Assembly: GCF_000960995.1 (NCBI RefSeq)
Contig: NZ_CP009435.1
Span: 806,001-870,000 of the forward strand
Length of the DNA stretch: 64,000 bases
Origin: Burkholderia glumae LMG 2196 = ATCC 33617
Lineage (GTDB): Bacteria; Pseudomonadota; Gammaproteobacteria; Burkholderiales; Burkholderiaceae
Direction: 5' to 3'
In this document: piece after piece, positions 1-9,374 of the stretch
Layout: each line of letters starts with the position of its first letter
How positions within the stretch are numbered: position 1 is the first letter of the stretch
Position numbers and translations under genes: made by a program
Notes under the pieces: generated by a model
Seen by the model: the letters and a program-made list of their open reading frames with translations, nothing else
Database searches by the model: none
What the model was told of the DNA's origin: nothing

Positions 1-1
1 C

Positions 2-1663
2 CAGGCCGGCCGGGAAGGCTGCTCGCTCGAGCTCGAACTCGCCGCGGCGGCCACCTGCGTCGAGGCGTTCGCGAAATCGGGCGCCGACGGCCAGCTGTTC
101 GTGAACTTCAGCGCGCACGCGATCGTGCAGCTCGCGCGGCAGCGCGCACGCGTGCTCGGCGCGCTGCCGGCCGGGCGCATCGTGGTCGAGCTCACCGAGC
201 AGCACCCGGCCAGCGACCTGCTCGGCCTGCCCTCGGCGCTGGCCGAACTGCGCGGCTCGGGCGTCTCGTTCGCGCTCGACGACTACGGCACCGCCAACGC
301 CAACATGAGTTCGTGGGTGCGCCTGCGGCCCGACATCGTCAAGATCGACCGCTTCTTCATCGACGGCATCGCCAGCGACCCGCGCAAGTTCGAGGCGGTC
401 AAGGCGATGCAGCAGTTCGCGGCGGCCACCGGCGGCCGGCTGATCGCGGAAGGCATCGAATGCGCGGCGGACCTGATCGTGGTGCGCGACCTCGGCATCG
501 ACTGCGGGCAGGGCTTCTTTCTCGGCCGGCCGGCGCCGGTGCCGGCGCCGCGCGCGGCGGCCGCGGCCCACGACGCGCTGCTCGCGCAGCACATCGCGGT
601 GTTTCCGGGCCTGCCGCGCACCAGCACGCTGACCCGGCCGAACGCGACGATGGCCGAGAAGATGCGCGTGCCGGCGCCGGCGCTGCCGAGCCACGCCACC
701 AACAATCAGGTGCTCGAACTGTTCCAGCGGCGCCCCGACCTGCATGCGGTGGCGGTGGTGGAGGGCGAGCGGCCGATCGCGCTGATCAACCGGCGCGGCT
801 TCATGGACCGCTACGCGCGGCCCTACCATCGCGAGGTGTTCGGCAAGCGGCCGTGCCTGCAGTTGGCCAACAACGCGCCGCTGATCGTCGACAACGCCAC
901 CACCGCGGAACAGCTGACCTCGCTGCTCGCGAGCCACGACCAGCGCTATCTGACCGAGGGCTTCATCATCACCGACCACGGCCGCTACACGGGGCTCGGC
1001 ACCGGCGAGAGCCTGGTGCGCGCCGTCACCGAGGTGCGGGTCGAGGCCGCGCGCTACGCCAATCCGCTCACGTTCCTGCCCGGCAACATCCCGATCAGTT
1101 CGCACATCGCGCGGCTGGTGGGCAAGGACGCGGCGTTCCATGCCTGCTACGTCGATCTGAACCAGTTCAAGCCGTTCAACGACCAGTACGGCTACTGGCA
1201 GGGCGACGAGGTGCTGAAGTTCGCCGCCTCGGTGCTGGCCGACGCGTGCGACCCGACCCGCGACTTCCTCGGCCACGTCGGCGGCGACGATTTTCTCGTG
1301 CTGTTCCAGAGCGAAGACTGGGAAGCGCGCGCGCAGCGCGCGATCGGCCGCTTCGACGAGGGCGCCCAGCGCTTCTACGCGCATGCGGACCGGCTCGCGG
1401 GCGGCATCCGCGGCGAGGACCGGCGCGGCAATCCGGCGTTCTTCGGCTTCGTGACGATGGCGATCGGCTGCGTGAGCGTGCCCGGCACGCGCCGCTACCG
1501 CAGCGACGAGATCGCCTCGGTGGCCGCGCTCGCCAAGCGGCGCGCGAAGCAGCGGCCGGGTCACCTGTACCTGATCGACGTGGAGGAAGGCCGCGCCTGG
1601 CTGCGCGCCCACGGCGAGCAGCCGCACCTGCCCGACGGCGGCGGCGCGGCACGCCAACCCTGA
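2..1663 (+). CDS. EAL-GGDEF c-di-GMP signalling protein, 3' part
   Basis: The reading frame is open from the first bases of the window, so the start and the EAL tripeptide itself lie outside. What is seen first is the body of an EAL phosphodiesterase domain: VNFS, VELTEQ, DDYGT, the lysine in VKIDR, AEGIE and QGFFLGRP, all in family order, so the metal and substrate residues visible here are intact. A middle segment (about 650-1000 nt) resembles a CBS-pair/linker region. The C-terminal GGDEF domain has DLNQFKPFND and YGYWQGDEVL but the signature reads GGDDF and no RxxD inhibitory site precedes it. Domain order EAL then GGDEF is that of the EAL-CBS-GGDEF group. Phosphodiesterase activity is likely; cyclase activity is doubtful because the fourth signature residue is Asp instead of Glu. 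Cytoplasmic in the part seen. Confidence 0.9.
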   Translation, partial: QAGREGCSLELELAAAATCVEAFAKSGADGQLFVNFSAHAIVQLARQRARVLGALPAGRIVVELTEQHPASDLLGLPSALAELRGSGVSFALDDYGTANANMSSWVRLRPDIVKIDRFFIDGIASDPRKFEAVKAMQQFAAATGGRLIAEGIECAADLIVVRDLGIDCGQGFFLGRPAPVPAPRAAAAAHDALLAQHIAVFPGLPRTSTLTRPNATMAEKMRVPAPALPSHATNNQVLELFQRRPDLHAVAVVEGERPIALINRRGFMDRYARPYHREVFGKRPCLQLANNAPLIVDNATTAEQLTSLLASHDQRYLTEGFIITDHGRYTGLGTGESLVRAVTEVRVEAARYANPLTFLPGNIPISSHIARLVGKDAAFHACYVDLNQFKPFNDQYGYWQGDEVLKFAASVLADACDPTRDFLGHVGGDDFLVLFQSEDWEARAQRAIGRFDEGAQRFYAHADRLAGGIRGEDRRGNPAFFGFVTMAIGCVSVPGTRRYRSDEIASVAALAKRRAKQRPGHLYLIDVEEGRAWLRAHGEQPHLPDGGGAARQP

Positions 1664-1975
1664 GCGGCGGGCGAGCCGCGCGGCGCCGCCGCCACGCAGC
1701 GAGCCGGCAGGCGCGCGCCGGCACCCCGCCCCCCTTTCGGGCCTGGTCCGGCCGCGCCCGGGCACGGCCGGCCCCGGCCCGCCGGACCGCCGGCGCTCGC
1801 CGTTCCGCTCGTTTCGCGCCTGTTTAGCAAACGCACGCTACAGGCGCATTCCGCCCGCCGGCTGAAAAACGCCAAAAATCCGGGTAATTACCAACTTTCC
1901 AGGCAGCCCGCGCATCATTTCATCGCGATTTTTTACTATACAATCGCCGACATCCTAAACACCGGATCGGCCAGC
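1664..1975 (+). promoter_or_regulatory. Intergenic region upstream of the LacI-family operon
   Basis: This 312-base gap holds no credible gene. It turns AT-richer in its last 120 bases. A perfect 10-base palindrome GGTAATTACC lies at 1883-1892 and a -10-like TATACAAT at 1937-1944, 32 bases before the LacI start; no convincing -35 accompanies it. The palindrome could be an operator for the adjacent repressor, which is inference only. Confidence 0.3.
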
Positions 1976-2995
1976 ATGGGCACCACCATTCGCGATGTCG
2001 CGCGGGCGGCGAACGTTTCGATCGGCACCGTTTCGCGCGCGCTGAAGAACCAGCCGGGCCTGTCCGAGGCCACCCGCGAGCGCGTGGTCGCGGTGGCCGC
2101 CGAGCTCGGCTACGATCCCGCGCAACTGCGCCCGCGGATTCGCCGGCTCACGTTCCTGCTGCACCGCCAGCACAATAATTTCGCCGCCACGCCGTTCTTC
2201 TCGCACGTGCTGCACGGCGTGGAGGAGGCCTGCCGCGAGCGCGGCATCGTGCCGGCGCTGCTGACAGTCGGGCCGACCGACGACGTGCTGCGCCAGATGC
2301 GCCCGCACGCGCCCGACGCGATCGCGGTGGCCGGCTTCATGGAGCCCGAGACGATCGACGCGCTCGCCGCCACCGGCCGCCCGCTCGTGCTGATCGACAT
2401 GTGGGCGCCGGGCCTGCGCTCGGTGAACATCGACAACGGCGCCGGCGCCTCGCTGGCGATGCGGCACCTGTTCGCCGCCGGCCGCCGGCGCATCGCCTTC
2501 ATCGGCGGCTCGCCCGCGCACCACAGCATCTCGCAGCGCGCGCTCGGGTTCCGCCGCGCGTTCTTCGAGGCGGGGCTGCTGTTCGATCCGTCGCTGGAAG
2601 TGACGATCGACGCCGGGCTCGACCCCGACACGGGCGCCGCGCGCGCGATGGAGCGCATCCTCGACGGCGGCGGCCCGCGCCCCGACGCCGTGTTCGCGTT
2701 CAACGACGCGGCCGCGCTGGCCGCGATGCGGGTGTGCCTCGCACGCGGGCTGCGCGTGCCCGAGGACATCGCCCTCGTCGGCTTCGACGACATCCCCGGC
2801 GCCGCGCACGCGGCCCCGCCGCTCACCACGCTGGCGGTCGACAAGGAAGCGCTCGGCCGCCGCGGCGTGGAGCTGCTGCTCGCCGACGCGCCCGAGGAAA
2901 CCGAAATTCGCCTGCCCGTGCGGCTGATCGAGCGCGCGAGCAGTTCCGCCGCGGCGCATGCGCCGCGCCCCCTCACCCCGGTAATCGCCTCATGA
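1976..2995 (+). CDS. LacI-family transcriptional regulator of sugar operon
   Basis: A 339-residue LacI/GalR regulator. Residues 1-50 are the classic helix-turn-helix plus hinge (TIRDVARAANVSIGTVSRAL, then ELGYDP); the remainder is a periplasmic-binding-protein-like effector domain with the usual VGFDDIPGA segment near residue 270. It is the first gene of a three-gene unit: its TGA overlaps the ATG of the AGE-family gene. By family it is expected to repress the downstream sugar genes until a sugar or sugar phosphate binds; the ligand cannot be read from the sequence, but mannose, fructose or a derivative fits the neighbours. No transporter gene is attached. Confidence 0.93.
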   Translation: MGTTIRDVARAANVSIGTVSRALKNQPGLSEATRERVVAVAAELGYDPAQLRPRIRRLTFLLHRQHNNFAATPFFSHVLHGVEEACRERGIVPALLTVGPTDDVLRQMRPHAPDAIAVAGFMEPETIDALAATGRPLVLIDMWAPGLRSVNIDNGAGASLAMRHLFAAGRRRIAFIGGSPAHHSISQRALGFRRAFFEAGLLFDPSLEVTIDAGLDPDTGAARAMERILDGGGPRPDAVFAFNDAAALAAMRVCLARGLRVPEDIALVGFDDIPGAAHAAPPLTTLAVDKEALGRRGVELLLADAPEETEIRLPVRLIERASSSAAAHAPRPLTPVIAS

Positions 2996-4269
2996 CGAAC
3001 CCAGCTTCGCCGACCGCGCCGGACACGCCGGTGCCGCACGTCGCGGACTTCCGCGACGCGGCCTTCCTGATGTCGCACGTGCAGCACACGCTGCGCTTCT
3101 ACGCGCCGACGGTATTCGATCCGACCGGCGGCTTCTTCCATTTCTTCCGCGACGACGGCTCGATCTACGACCACACCACGCGCCACCTCGTCAGCAGCTG
3201 CCGCTTCGTCTTCAACTACGCGATGGCGTACCGGCAGTTCGGCGACCGCCAGCACCAGGACTACGCGCGCCACGGCCTGCGCTTCCTGCGCGAGGCGCAC
3301 TGGGACCCGGCACACGCCGGCTACGATTGGGAACTCGAGTGGCGCGACGGCCGCAAGGCCGCCACGCGCGACGCCACGCGCCACTGCTACGGGCTGGCGT
3401 TCGTGCTGCTGGCCGCCGCGCACGCGGTGATGGCCGGCATCGAGGAAGGCCGCGAGCTGGTGGGCCACACCTTCGCGCTGATGGAGCAGCATTTCTGGGA
3501 CGCCGCGGGCGGGCTCTACAAGGACGAGGCCACGGCCGACTGGCAGGTGTCCGGCTACCGCGGCCAGAACGCCAACATGCATGCCACCGAAGCGCTGCTG
3601 GCCGCCTACGAGGCCACCGGCGAGACGCGCTACCTCGACCGCGCCGAACGGGTCGCCGCGAACATCACGCAGCGCCAGGCCGCGCTCTCGCAGAACCTGG
3701 TGTGGGAGCACTATCACGCCGACTGGTCGATCGACTGGGACTACAACAAGGAAGACAGCACCAATATCTTCCGCCCCTGGGGCTTCCAGCCGGGCCATCA
3801 GACCGAGTGGGCCAAGCTGCTGCTGATCCTCGAGCGGCATCGCCCGCTCGACTGGCTGCTGCCGCGCGCGATCGAGCTGTTCGACGCGGCGTTCGCGCAT
3901 GCCTGGGACAGCGAGCACGGCGGGCTGGTCTACGGCTTCGGCCCCGACTACACCGTGTGCGACCACGACAAGTATTTCTGGGTGCAGGCCGAGACCTTCG
4001 CCGCCGCCGCGCTGCTCGGCGCGCGCACCGGCAGCGAGCGCTTCTGGGACTGCTACGACGAGATCTGGCGCTACAGCTGGCAGCATTTCGTCGACCACCG
4101 CTACGGCGCCTGGTATCGCATCCTCACCTGCGACAACCGCAAGTACAGCGACGAGAAGAGCCCGGCCGGCAAGACCGACTATCACACCATGGGCGCCTGC
4201 TACGAGGTGCTCAACGCGCTGCCCGGCGCGAGCGGCAACGCCCTCGCGCATCGCAAGGAGAACGCATGA
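2992..4269 (+). CDS. AGE-family sugar epimerase/isomerase
   Basis: A 425-residue N-acylglucosamine 2-epimerase (AGE) superfamily protein, an (alpha/alpha)6-barrel enzyme. Family landmarks are seen in order: ANMHATEA near residue 195, PGHQTEWAK near 267, YFWVQAETF near 330 and KTDYHTMGACYE close to the C-terminus; the conserved histidines used for proton transfer are in these motifs. The ATG chosen lies in an ATGA overlap with the LacI stop; the same frame is open further upstream but inside lacI. Members convert GlcNAc/ManNAc, mannose/fructose (YihS/mannose isomerase) or epimerise cellobiose. Pairing with a PfkB kinase favours an aldose-ketose isomerase feeding a ketokinase, for example mannose to fructose to fructose phosphate. 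That substrate assignment is inference. Confidence 0.88.
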   Translation: MTNPASPTAPDTPVPHVADFRDAAFLMSHVQHTLRFYAPTVFDPTGGFFHFFRDDGSIYDHTTRHLVSSCRFVFNYAMAYRQFGDRQHQDYARHGLRFLREAHWDPAHAGYDWELEWRDGRKAATRDATRHCYGLAFVLLAAAHAVMAGIEEGRELVGHTFALMEQHFWDAAGGLYKDEATADWQVSGYRGQNANMHATEALLAAYEATGETRYLDRAERVAANITQRQAALSQNLVWEHYHADWSIDWDYNKEDSTNIFRPWGFQPGHQTEWAKLLLILERHRPLDWLLPRAIELFDAAFAHAWDSEHGGLVYGFGPDYTVCDHDKYFWVQAETFAAAALLGARTGSERFWDCYDEIWRYSWQHFVDHRYGAWYRILTCDNRKYSDEKSPAGKTDYHTMGACYEVLNALPGASGNALAHRKENA

Positions 4270-5192
4270 TGAGCGGCACTTCGCCTGACACGCCCTTTCC
4301 GCGGTTCGTCTCGGCCGGCGACATCCTGACCGACATGGTTCGCCACGACGCCGCGCAATGGACCTCGGTGCCGGGCGGCGCCGGCTGGAACGTGGCGCGC
4401 GCGGTGGCGCGGCTCGGCGTGCCGAGCGCCGCGGTGGGCGCGCTCGGCCGCGACTGCTTCTCCGACGTGCTGTGGCGCGAGAGCGAGGCGGCCGGTCTCG
4501 ACCTGCGCTTTCTGCAGCGCGTCGACCGGCCGCCGCTGCTGGCGGTGGTCCACCAGACCCGGCCGCCCGCCTACTTCTTCATCGGCGAGAACAGCGCCGA
4601 TCTGGCGTTCGATCCGGCCGCGCTGCCGGCAGGCTGGGAAGCGCCGCTCGAATGGGCGCATTTCGGCTGCATCAGCCTCGTGCGCGAGCCGCTCGCCAGC
4701 ACGCTGATCGCGCTGGCGGGCACGCTGCGTGCCAAGGGCGTGAAGATCAGCTTCGACCCGAATTACCGCAACCTGATGACGGCCGCGTACCGGCCCACGC
4801 TCGAGAAGATGGTGAAGCTGGCCGATCTCGTGAAGGTGTCCGACGAGGACCTGCGCCACCTGTTCGACGGTGACGAGGCCGAGGCGATCGCCACGCTGCG
4901 CGCGCTGAACCCGGCGGCCGCGTTGCTGGTCACGCGCGGCGCACAGCCGGCCACGCTCTATGCCGACGGCCAGACGCTCGAGGCGCAGCCGCCGCGCGTG
5001 GAGGTGGCCGACACCGTCGGTGCCGGCGACGCCTCGATCGGCGGCCTGCTGGTGAGCCTGATGACGGCGCCGCGGCGCGGCTGGGGCGAGCATCTGGCGT
5101 TCGCGCTCGCGGCCGGCGCGGCCGCCTGCCGGCACACGGGCGCGCATGCGCCGACGCTCGACGAGGTCGACGCGCTGCTCGGCACGCGGTGA
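4266..5192 (+). CDS. PfkB-family sugar kinase (fructokinase-like)
   Basis: A 308-residue ribokinase-like (PfkB) kinase. The glycine pair GGAGWNVARAVARLG sits near residues 36-50, and the C-terminal signature ADTVGAGDASIGG near 246-258 contains the catalytic Asp and anion hole. The first ATG (4266) overlaps the stop of the AGE gene; a second ATG follows immediately at 4269 and is equally possible. It is the last gene of the LacI-AGE-kinase operon and would phosphorylate the ketose made by the isomerase, most likely fructose, using ATP. Substrate is inferred from context; 2-keto-3-deoxygluconate or another sugar acid cannot be excluded. Confidence 0.88.
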   Translation: MMSGTSPDTPFPRFVSAGDILTDMVRHDAAQWTSVPGGAGWNVARAVARLGVPSAAVGALGRDCFSDVLWRESEAAGLDLRFLQRVDRPPLLAVVHQTRPPAYFFIGENSADLAFDPAALPAGWEAPLEWAHFGCISLVREPLASTLIALAGTLRAKGVKISFDPNYRNLMTAAYRPTLEKMVKLADLVKVSDEDLRHLFDGDEAEAIATLRALNPAAALLVTRGAQPATLYADGQTLEAQPPRVEVADTVGAGDASIGGLLVSLMTAPRRGWGEHLAFALAAGAAACRHTGAHAPTLDEVDALLGTR

Positions 5193-5301
5193 TGCACGCG
5201 GCGCGGGCGGCGCGGGCGGCCCCACCGCGCCGCCCGCAGATAATCCGGCGGCGCCCCGCGCGCGATGCTAGGATGCAAGCTCCCCTCTACGGGAGATCCT
5301 C

Positions 5302-5523
5302 ATGGACGGAATCCGCATGACGGCCCGCGGCTATACGGCGACAGCCTATACGCGCGCGGCCAACGGGGGCCGCTTCCGCGGCTATGTCATTCTTTCCCGC
5401 TCGGACGGCGACACGCCGGACAACACCCAGTACGAGACGCAATATGTCCGCGCCGACGAGCACGAAGCGCTCGACGACGCCGAGGCCCTGGTGCGGCGCA
5501 TCCTCGGCGAACTCTCGCACTGA
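5302..5523 (+). CDS. Small conserved-type hypothetical protein
   Basis: A 73-residue soluble protein with no signal peptide or membrane segment. It follows the PfkB gene by 110 bases and has its own ribosome site, GGGAGA just before the ATG. Sequence is acidic at the C-terminal half (ADEHEALDDAEALVRRIL forms an amphipathic helix) and looks like a small compact domain rather than a random frame. I do not recognise the family. Codon usage matches neighbours, so it is probably real. Confidence 0.6.
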   Translation: MDGIRMTARGYTATAYTRAANGGRFRGYVILSRSDGDTPDNTQYETQYVRADEHEALDDAEALVRRILGELSH

Positions 5524-5584
5524 GTCCGCCGCCCGCATTGCCGAGCCGGTCCGCCGCCCGCGCGGCGGGCCGCGCCCGCCCTCC

Positions 5585-5779
5585 TCACCAGAGCCGCGCG
5601 AGCACCGACACGATCGCCATCACCACCAGCGTGGACATGAATGGAAACGGATGGGCGCGCGAGCCGATCCGCAGCGTCACGTCGCCGGGCAGCCGGCCCA
5701 CGCCGAGCTTCGACAGCCACGGCCAGGTGCGCGCCAGCACCATCACCGCGATGAAGGACACCAGCAGCCAGCGAAACAT
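5585..5779 (-). CDS. DUF2905-like small membrane protein
   Basis: A 64-residue protein with two hydrophobic segments (residues 3-18 and 46-62) separated by the loop GRLPGDVTLRIG followed by a short basic stretch. That loop and layout match the DUF2905 family of small inner-membrane proteins (family knowledge). It lies head-to-tail just after the MidA-like gene (15 bases apart) and is probably cotranscribed with it. A GGAG ribosome site precedes the ATG. Function of the family is unknown. Confidence 0.8.
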   Translation of the reverse strand: MFRWLLVSFIAVMVLARTWPWLSKLGVGRLPGDVTLRIGSRAHPFPFMSTLVVMAIVSVLARLW

Positions 5780-5794
5780 CGGATCTCCTCCGCC

Positions 5795-7003
5795 TCAGAG
5801 CGCGTGCGAGCGTTCGCCGCGCGCGAAGGCGGCAAGGCCATCGATGCCGCGGCCGAACGCAATCACCTTGAACAGCTCGCCCATCTCCGCTTCGGAAATC
5901 AGCTTCTGCACCGCGTTCGCGGCCGGCAGGAAGCGCGCGGGGTCGGACGGATCGATCGCGGCCAGCACCTCGGTGATGCCGGCATTCAGCAGGAAGCGGC
6001 CCTGCGAGGTATAGCCGAGCAGCTCGGCGCCGGCCGCCACGCCGGCCGCATGGATCCCCGAGAACTCGACGTGCGCGGTGATGTCCTGCAGCCCCGGCCA
6101 GACGAACGGATCGCCATGCGCGCGGTGCCGGTAATGGCACATCAACGTGCCCTCGGCGCGCTGCGGATGGTAGTACTCGGCGGCCGGGAAGCCGTAGTCG
6201 ATGAAGAACGCCGCGCCGCGCGCGAGCATCGTGCAGACGGTGCGCGTGAAGGCGCGCGCGGCCTCGTGCGTCTCGGTCAGGTAGCCGGCCGGCAGGTCGA
6301 GCGCGGCGAGCGTGTCGATCAGCTCCGGCGCGTGCGCCGCGAGCGGCCGGTCCTCGAACACGAACGCGCGCGACGCGGCATCGACGGCCACGCCGCGCTC
6401 GCGCCAGCCGGCGCCGGCCCCGGCGGCGCGCAGCACCAGCCGCACCGGCATCGCGTCGAGCACCTCGTTGCCGATCACCACGCCCTCAAAGCGCTCGGGC
6501 AGCGCGTCGAGCCACTGCACGCGCGCCGCCAGCGCGGCCGGCAACGCGGCCGCGAGCGTGGCGCGCTGGCGCTCGCGCAGCTCGCCCGACAGCTCGACGA
6601 TCTGGTAGTGCTCGGGCGCGGCGCCGAGCGCCTCGAGCGCGGCCAGCAGCCCCGCCGCGAGCCGCCCGGTGCCGGCGCCGAACTCCATCACGCGCCGCGT
6701 GCCGCTCGCGCCGAGCGCCTCGGCCACCGGCCGCGCGAGCGTGTGGGCGAACAGCGGCGAGAGCTCCGGCGCCGTCACGAAATCGCTGCCGTCGTCGCCG
6801 CGCCGGCCGAACTTGCGCGCGCCGCCGCTGTAGTAGCCCAGGCCCGGCGCGTACAGCGCGCGCTCCATGAAGCGCGAGAACGGCAGCCATCCGCCCGCCG
6901 CCGCGATCTCGGCACGCAGCGACGCGGCCAGCGTTTCGGACTGGGCGAGCGCGTCCGGGCCGGGAACGGGTAAACTAGCGGGTTCGTGAGCTTTCGGGTT
7001 CAT
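5795..7003 (-). CDS. MidA/NDUFAF7-like SAM-dependent methyltransferase
   Basis: A 402-residue class I SAM-dependent methyltransferase of the MidA/DUF185 family. The N-terminal signature FSRFMERALYAPGLGYY is followed by FVTAPELSPLFA and the SAM-binding EFGAGTGRLAAGLL near residue 110; later GNEVLDAMPV and IDYGFPAAEYYHPQRAEGTL complete the family pattern. The mitochondrial relative methylates an arginine of a complex I subunit; the bacterial substrate is not established, but a complex I-like role is suggestive because NDUFA9-type proteins also occur in these genomes. The start chosen (MNPKAHEP) leaves only 13 bases to the divergent SDR gene, so the promoters of both must reach into coding sequence. 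Confidence 0.88.
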   Translation of the reverse strand: MNPKAHEPASLPVPGPDALAQSETLAASLRAEIAAAGGWLPFSRFMERALYAPGLGYYSGGARKFGRRGDDGSDFVTAPELSPLFAHTLARPVAEALGASGTRRVMEFGAGTGRLAAGLLAALEALGAAPEHYQIVELSGELRERQRATLAAALPAALAARVQWLDALPERFEGVVIGNEVLDAMPVRLVLRAAGAGAGWRERGVAVDAASRAFVFEDRPLAAHAPELIDTLAALDLPAGYLTETHEAARAFTRTVCTMLARGAAFFIDYGFPAAEYYHPQRAEGTLMCHYRHRAHGDPFVWPGLQDITAHVEFSGIHAAGVAAGAELLGYTSQGRFLLNAGITEVLAAIDPSDPARFLPAANAVQKLISEAEMGELFKVIAFGRGIDGLAAFARGERSHAL

Positions 7004-7016
7004 CCCGGCATTGTAA

Positions 7017-7808
7017 ATGACCGCATCCGCCGTAACGTCCGCCGCCGCGCTGCCCGACGCGCGCGTGGTGCTGATCACGGGCGCGGCACCGATTCCGGCT
7101 GGCCCGGCCGGGCCGGCCGGAATCGGTGCCGCGCTGGCGCGCGCGTTCGCGCGGCGCGGCTGGGACGTGGCGCTCGCGGTGGACGCCGAGGCGGCCCGGC
7201 CCGGGGCCGAGGCGCTGGCCGCCGAGATCGCCGCGCTCGGCCGCCGCGCGGCGGTGCTGGTGGCCGACCTCGCCAGCGAAGCGGGCGCCGCCGCGCTGGT
7301 GCCGGCCTGCTGCGACGCGCTCGGCCGGCCCGGCTGCATCGTCTGCCACGGCGATCCGGCCCCGGCCGACGACGCGCTCAACGCCGGCCACGCCTCGCTG
7401 ACCGCCGCGTTCGCGCGGCTCGTCGCGGCGCCGGTGGTGCTCGGCCGCGCGCTCGCGGCCGCCACCCCGGAGGCCGCGCGCGAGGACGAGCGGCTGCGGG
7501 CGGTGCTGATCCACGTGCTCGACGACGCGCTGTACCATCCGGCACCGCAGCGGCTCTCGCAGGCGCTGGCACAGGCCGCGCTGCATCGCGCCACCGCCGC
7601 GCAGGCACTGGCGCTGGCGCCGAAGGTGCGCGTGGCGGGGCTGGTGCGCGGGCGCGCGCCGCACGCCGACGAGCTGGCCGAGGCGGCCTGCTATCTGGCC
7701 GAGGCGCCGGGCGTGACGGGCGCCACGCTCGCCGTGGACGGCGGCGAGCACCTCGCGCCGCCTGCCGGCGACGGCCGGGCCGAAGCGGCCCTCGCCGGCC
7801 GCCCCTGA
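7017..7808 (+). CDS. SDR-family protein lacking catalytic Tyr/Lys, with palindromic insertion
   Basis: A 263-residue short-chain dehydrogenase/reductase homologue, first gene of a folB-ttcA operon. The Rossmann start VVLITGAA and GIGAALARAFARRGW are present but separated by ten residues (PIPAGPAGPA) where the family has about one; the insert is encoded by half of a 54-bp palindrome. The usual active-site helix (family form YTLSKAAL, as in FolM-like pteridine reductases) reads QALAQAAL, so both the catalytic Tyr and Lys are Gln. The C-terminal GATLAVDGGEHL is normal. The frame is intact and codon use native, so it is probably expressed, but a redox function is unlikely. Context beside folB suggests descent from a pteridine reductase-like enzyme (inference). 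Confidence 0.8.
   Translation: MTASAVTSAAALPDARVVLITGAAPIPAGPAGPAGIGAALARAFARRGWDVALAVDAEAARPGAEALAAEIAALGRRAAVLVADLASEAGAAALVPACCDALGRPGCIVCHGDPAPADDALNAGHASLTAAFARLVAAPVVLGRALAAATPEAAREDERLRAVLIHVLDDALYHPAPQRLSQALAQAALHRATAAQALALAPKVRVAGLVRGRAPHADELAEAACYLAEAPGVTGATLAVDGGEHLAPPAGDGRAEAALAGRP
7081..7134. repeat. 54-bp near-perfect palindrome inside the SDR gene
   Basis: Two 27-base arms meet without a spacer (centre between 7107 and 7108) and pair at 26 of 27 positions; the only mismatch is 7100 against 7115. The right arm encodes the normal glycine motif, the left arm encodes the extra residues, and the extra length (about nine residues) equals one arm. This is what an inverted, fold-back duplication of the glycine-loop codons would leave. 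Confidence 0.9.
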
Positions 7809-7851
7809 CTCGCGTGCCAGCACGCCAACCCGCAACCTGATTGGAACCACC

Positions 7852-8252
7852 ATGTTTTCCGCCCTCCTGCACCCCAGGCTCGCCGACTGCCGCAGACTCT
7901 ATCTGCGCGACCACGAGGTCTCCATGCGTATCGGCGCGTTCGAGCACGAGAAGCGCGGCGAACAGCGCGTGGTCGTCAACATCGACGTGTTCGTGCCGCT
8001 GGCGCTGACCACCCCGCTGGCCGACAAGCTGCGCGAGGTGATCGACTACGATCTGATGAAACAGGCCGTCGCGCATTGCGTGGCGAGCGGCCATATCCAC
8101 CTGCAGGAAACGCTGGTCGACTCGATCGCCGCGCGCCTGCTCGCGCACCCCGCCGTGCGCGCGGTGCGCGTCTCCACCGAGAAACCGGACGCCTACCCCG
8201 ATTGCGACGCAGTGGGCGTCGAAGTCTTCCGCATCAAGGACGAGGAGCGCGC

Positions 8253-8256
<4 letters not shown>
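7852..8256 (+). CDS. folB: Dihydroneopterin aldolase
   Basis: A 134-residue FolB: cleaves 7,8-dihydroneopterin to 6-hydroxymethyl-dihydropterin and glycolaldehyde in folate synthesis. Family features are LRDHEVSMRIGAFEHEKRGEQ near residues 18-38, the DVFVPL strand, IDYDLM near 65 and the catalytic/pterin-binding ETLVDSIAARLL helix with its Glu, then VRVSTEKPDAYPDCDAVGVEV. It lies 43 bases after the SDR gene and overlaps ttcA by ATGA, so the three are likely one transcript. The N-terminal 14 residues are longer than in E. coli; a downstream Met at residue 24 is too internal to be the start. Confidence 0.93.
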
Positions 8257-9242
<986 letters not shown>

Positions 9243-9257
9243 CAATCCCGCTCGATT

Positions 9258-9292
9258 GCCGCGAAACGCCCGCCGGATGGGCGTTTCGCGGC
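9258..9292 (+). terminator. Hairpin after ttcA, likely terminator
   Basis: A perfect 14-bp stem (9258-9271 with 9279-9292) and a 7-base loop sit directly after the ttcA stop. There is no T-run behind it, so it may act as a Rho-assisted or bidirectional terminator or an RNA 3'-end stabiliser. Confidence 0.6.
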
Positions 9293-9374
9293 ACGGCGCG
9301 GCGCCGCCCGGCGCGATCGGCGCGCCCCCTGCGTGCTAGAATTCGGCACTTCGAACTCTCCCGACGCTGGCGCC

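Noticed and set aside
9258..9292. A tRNA or small RNA in the ttcA-glmU gap
   Set aside because: The structure is a single 14-bp hairpin with a 7-base loop; no cloverleaf, no promoter of its own.
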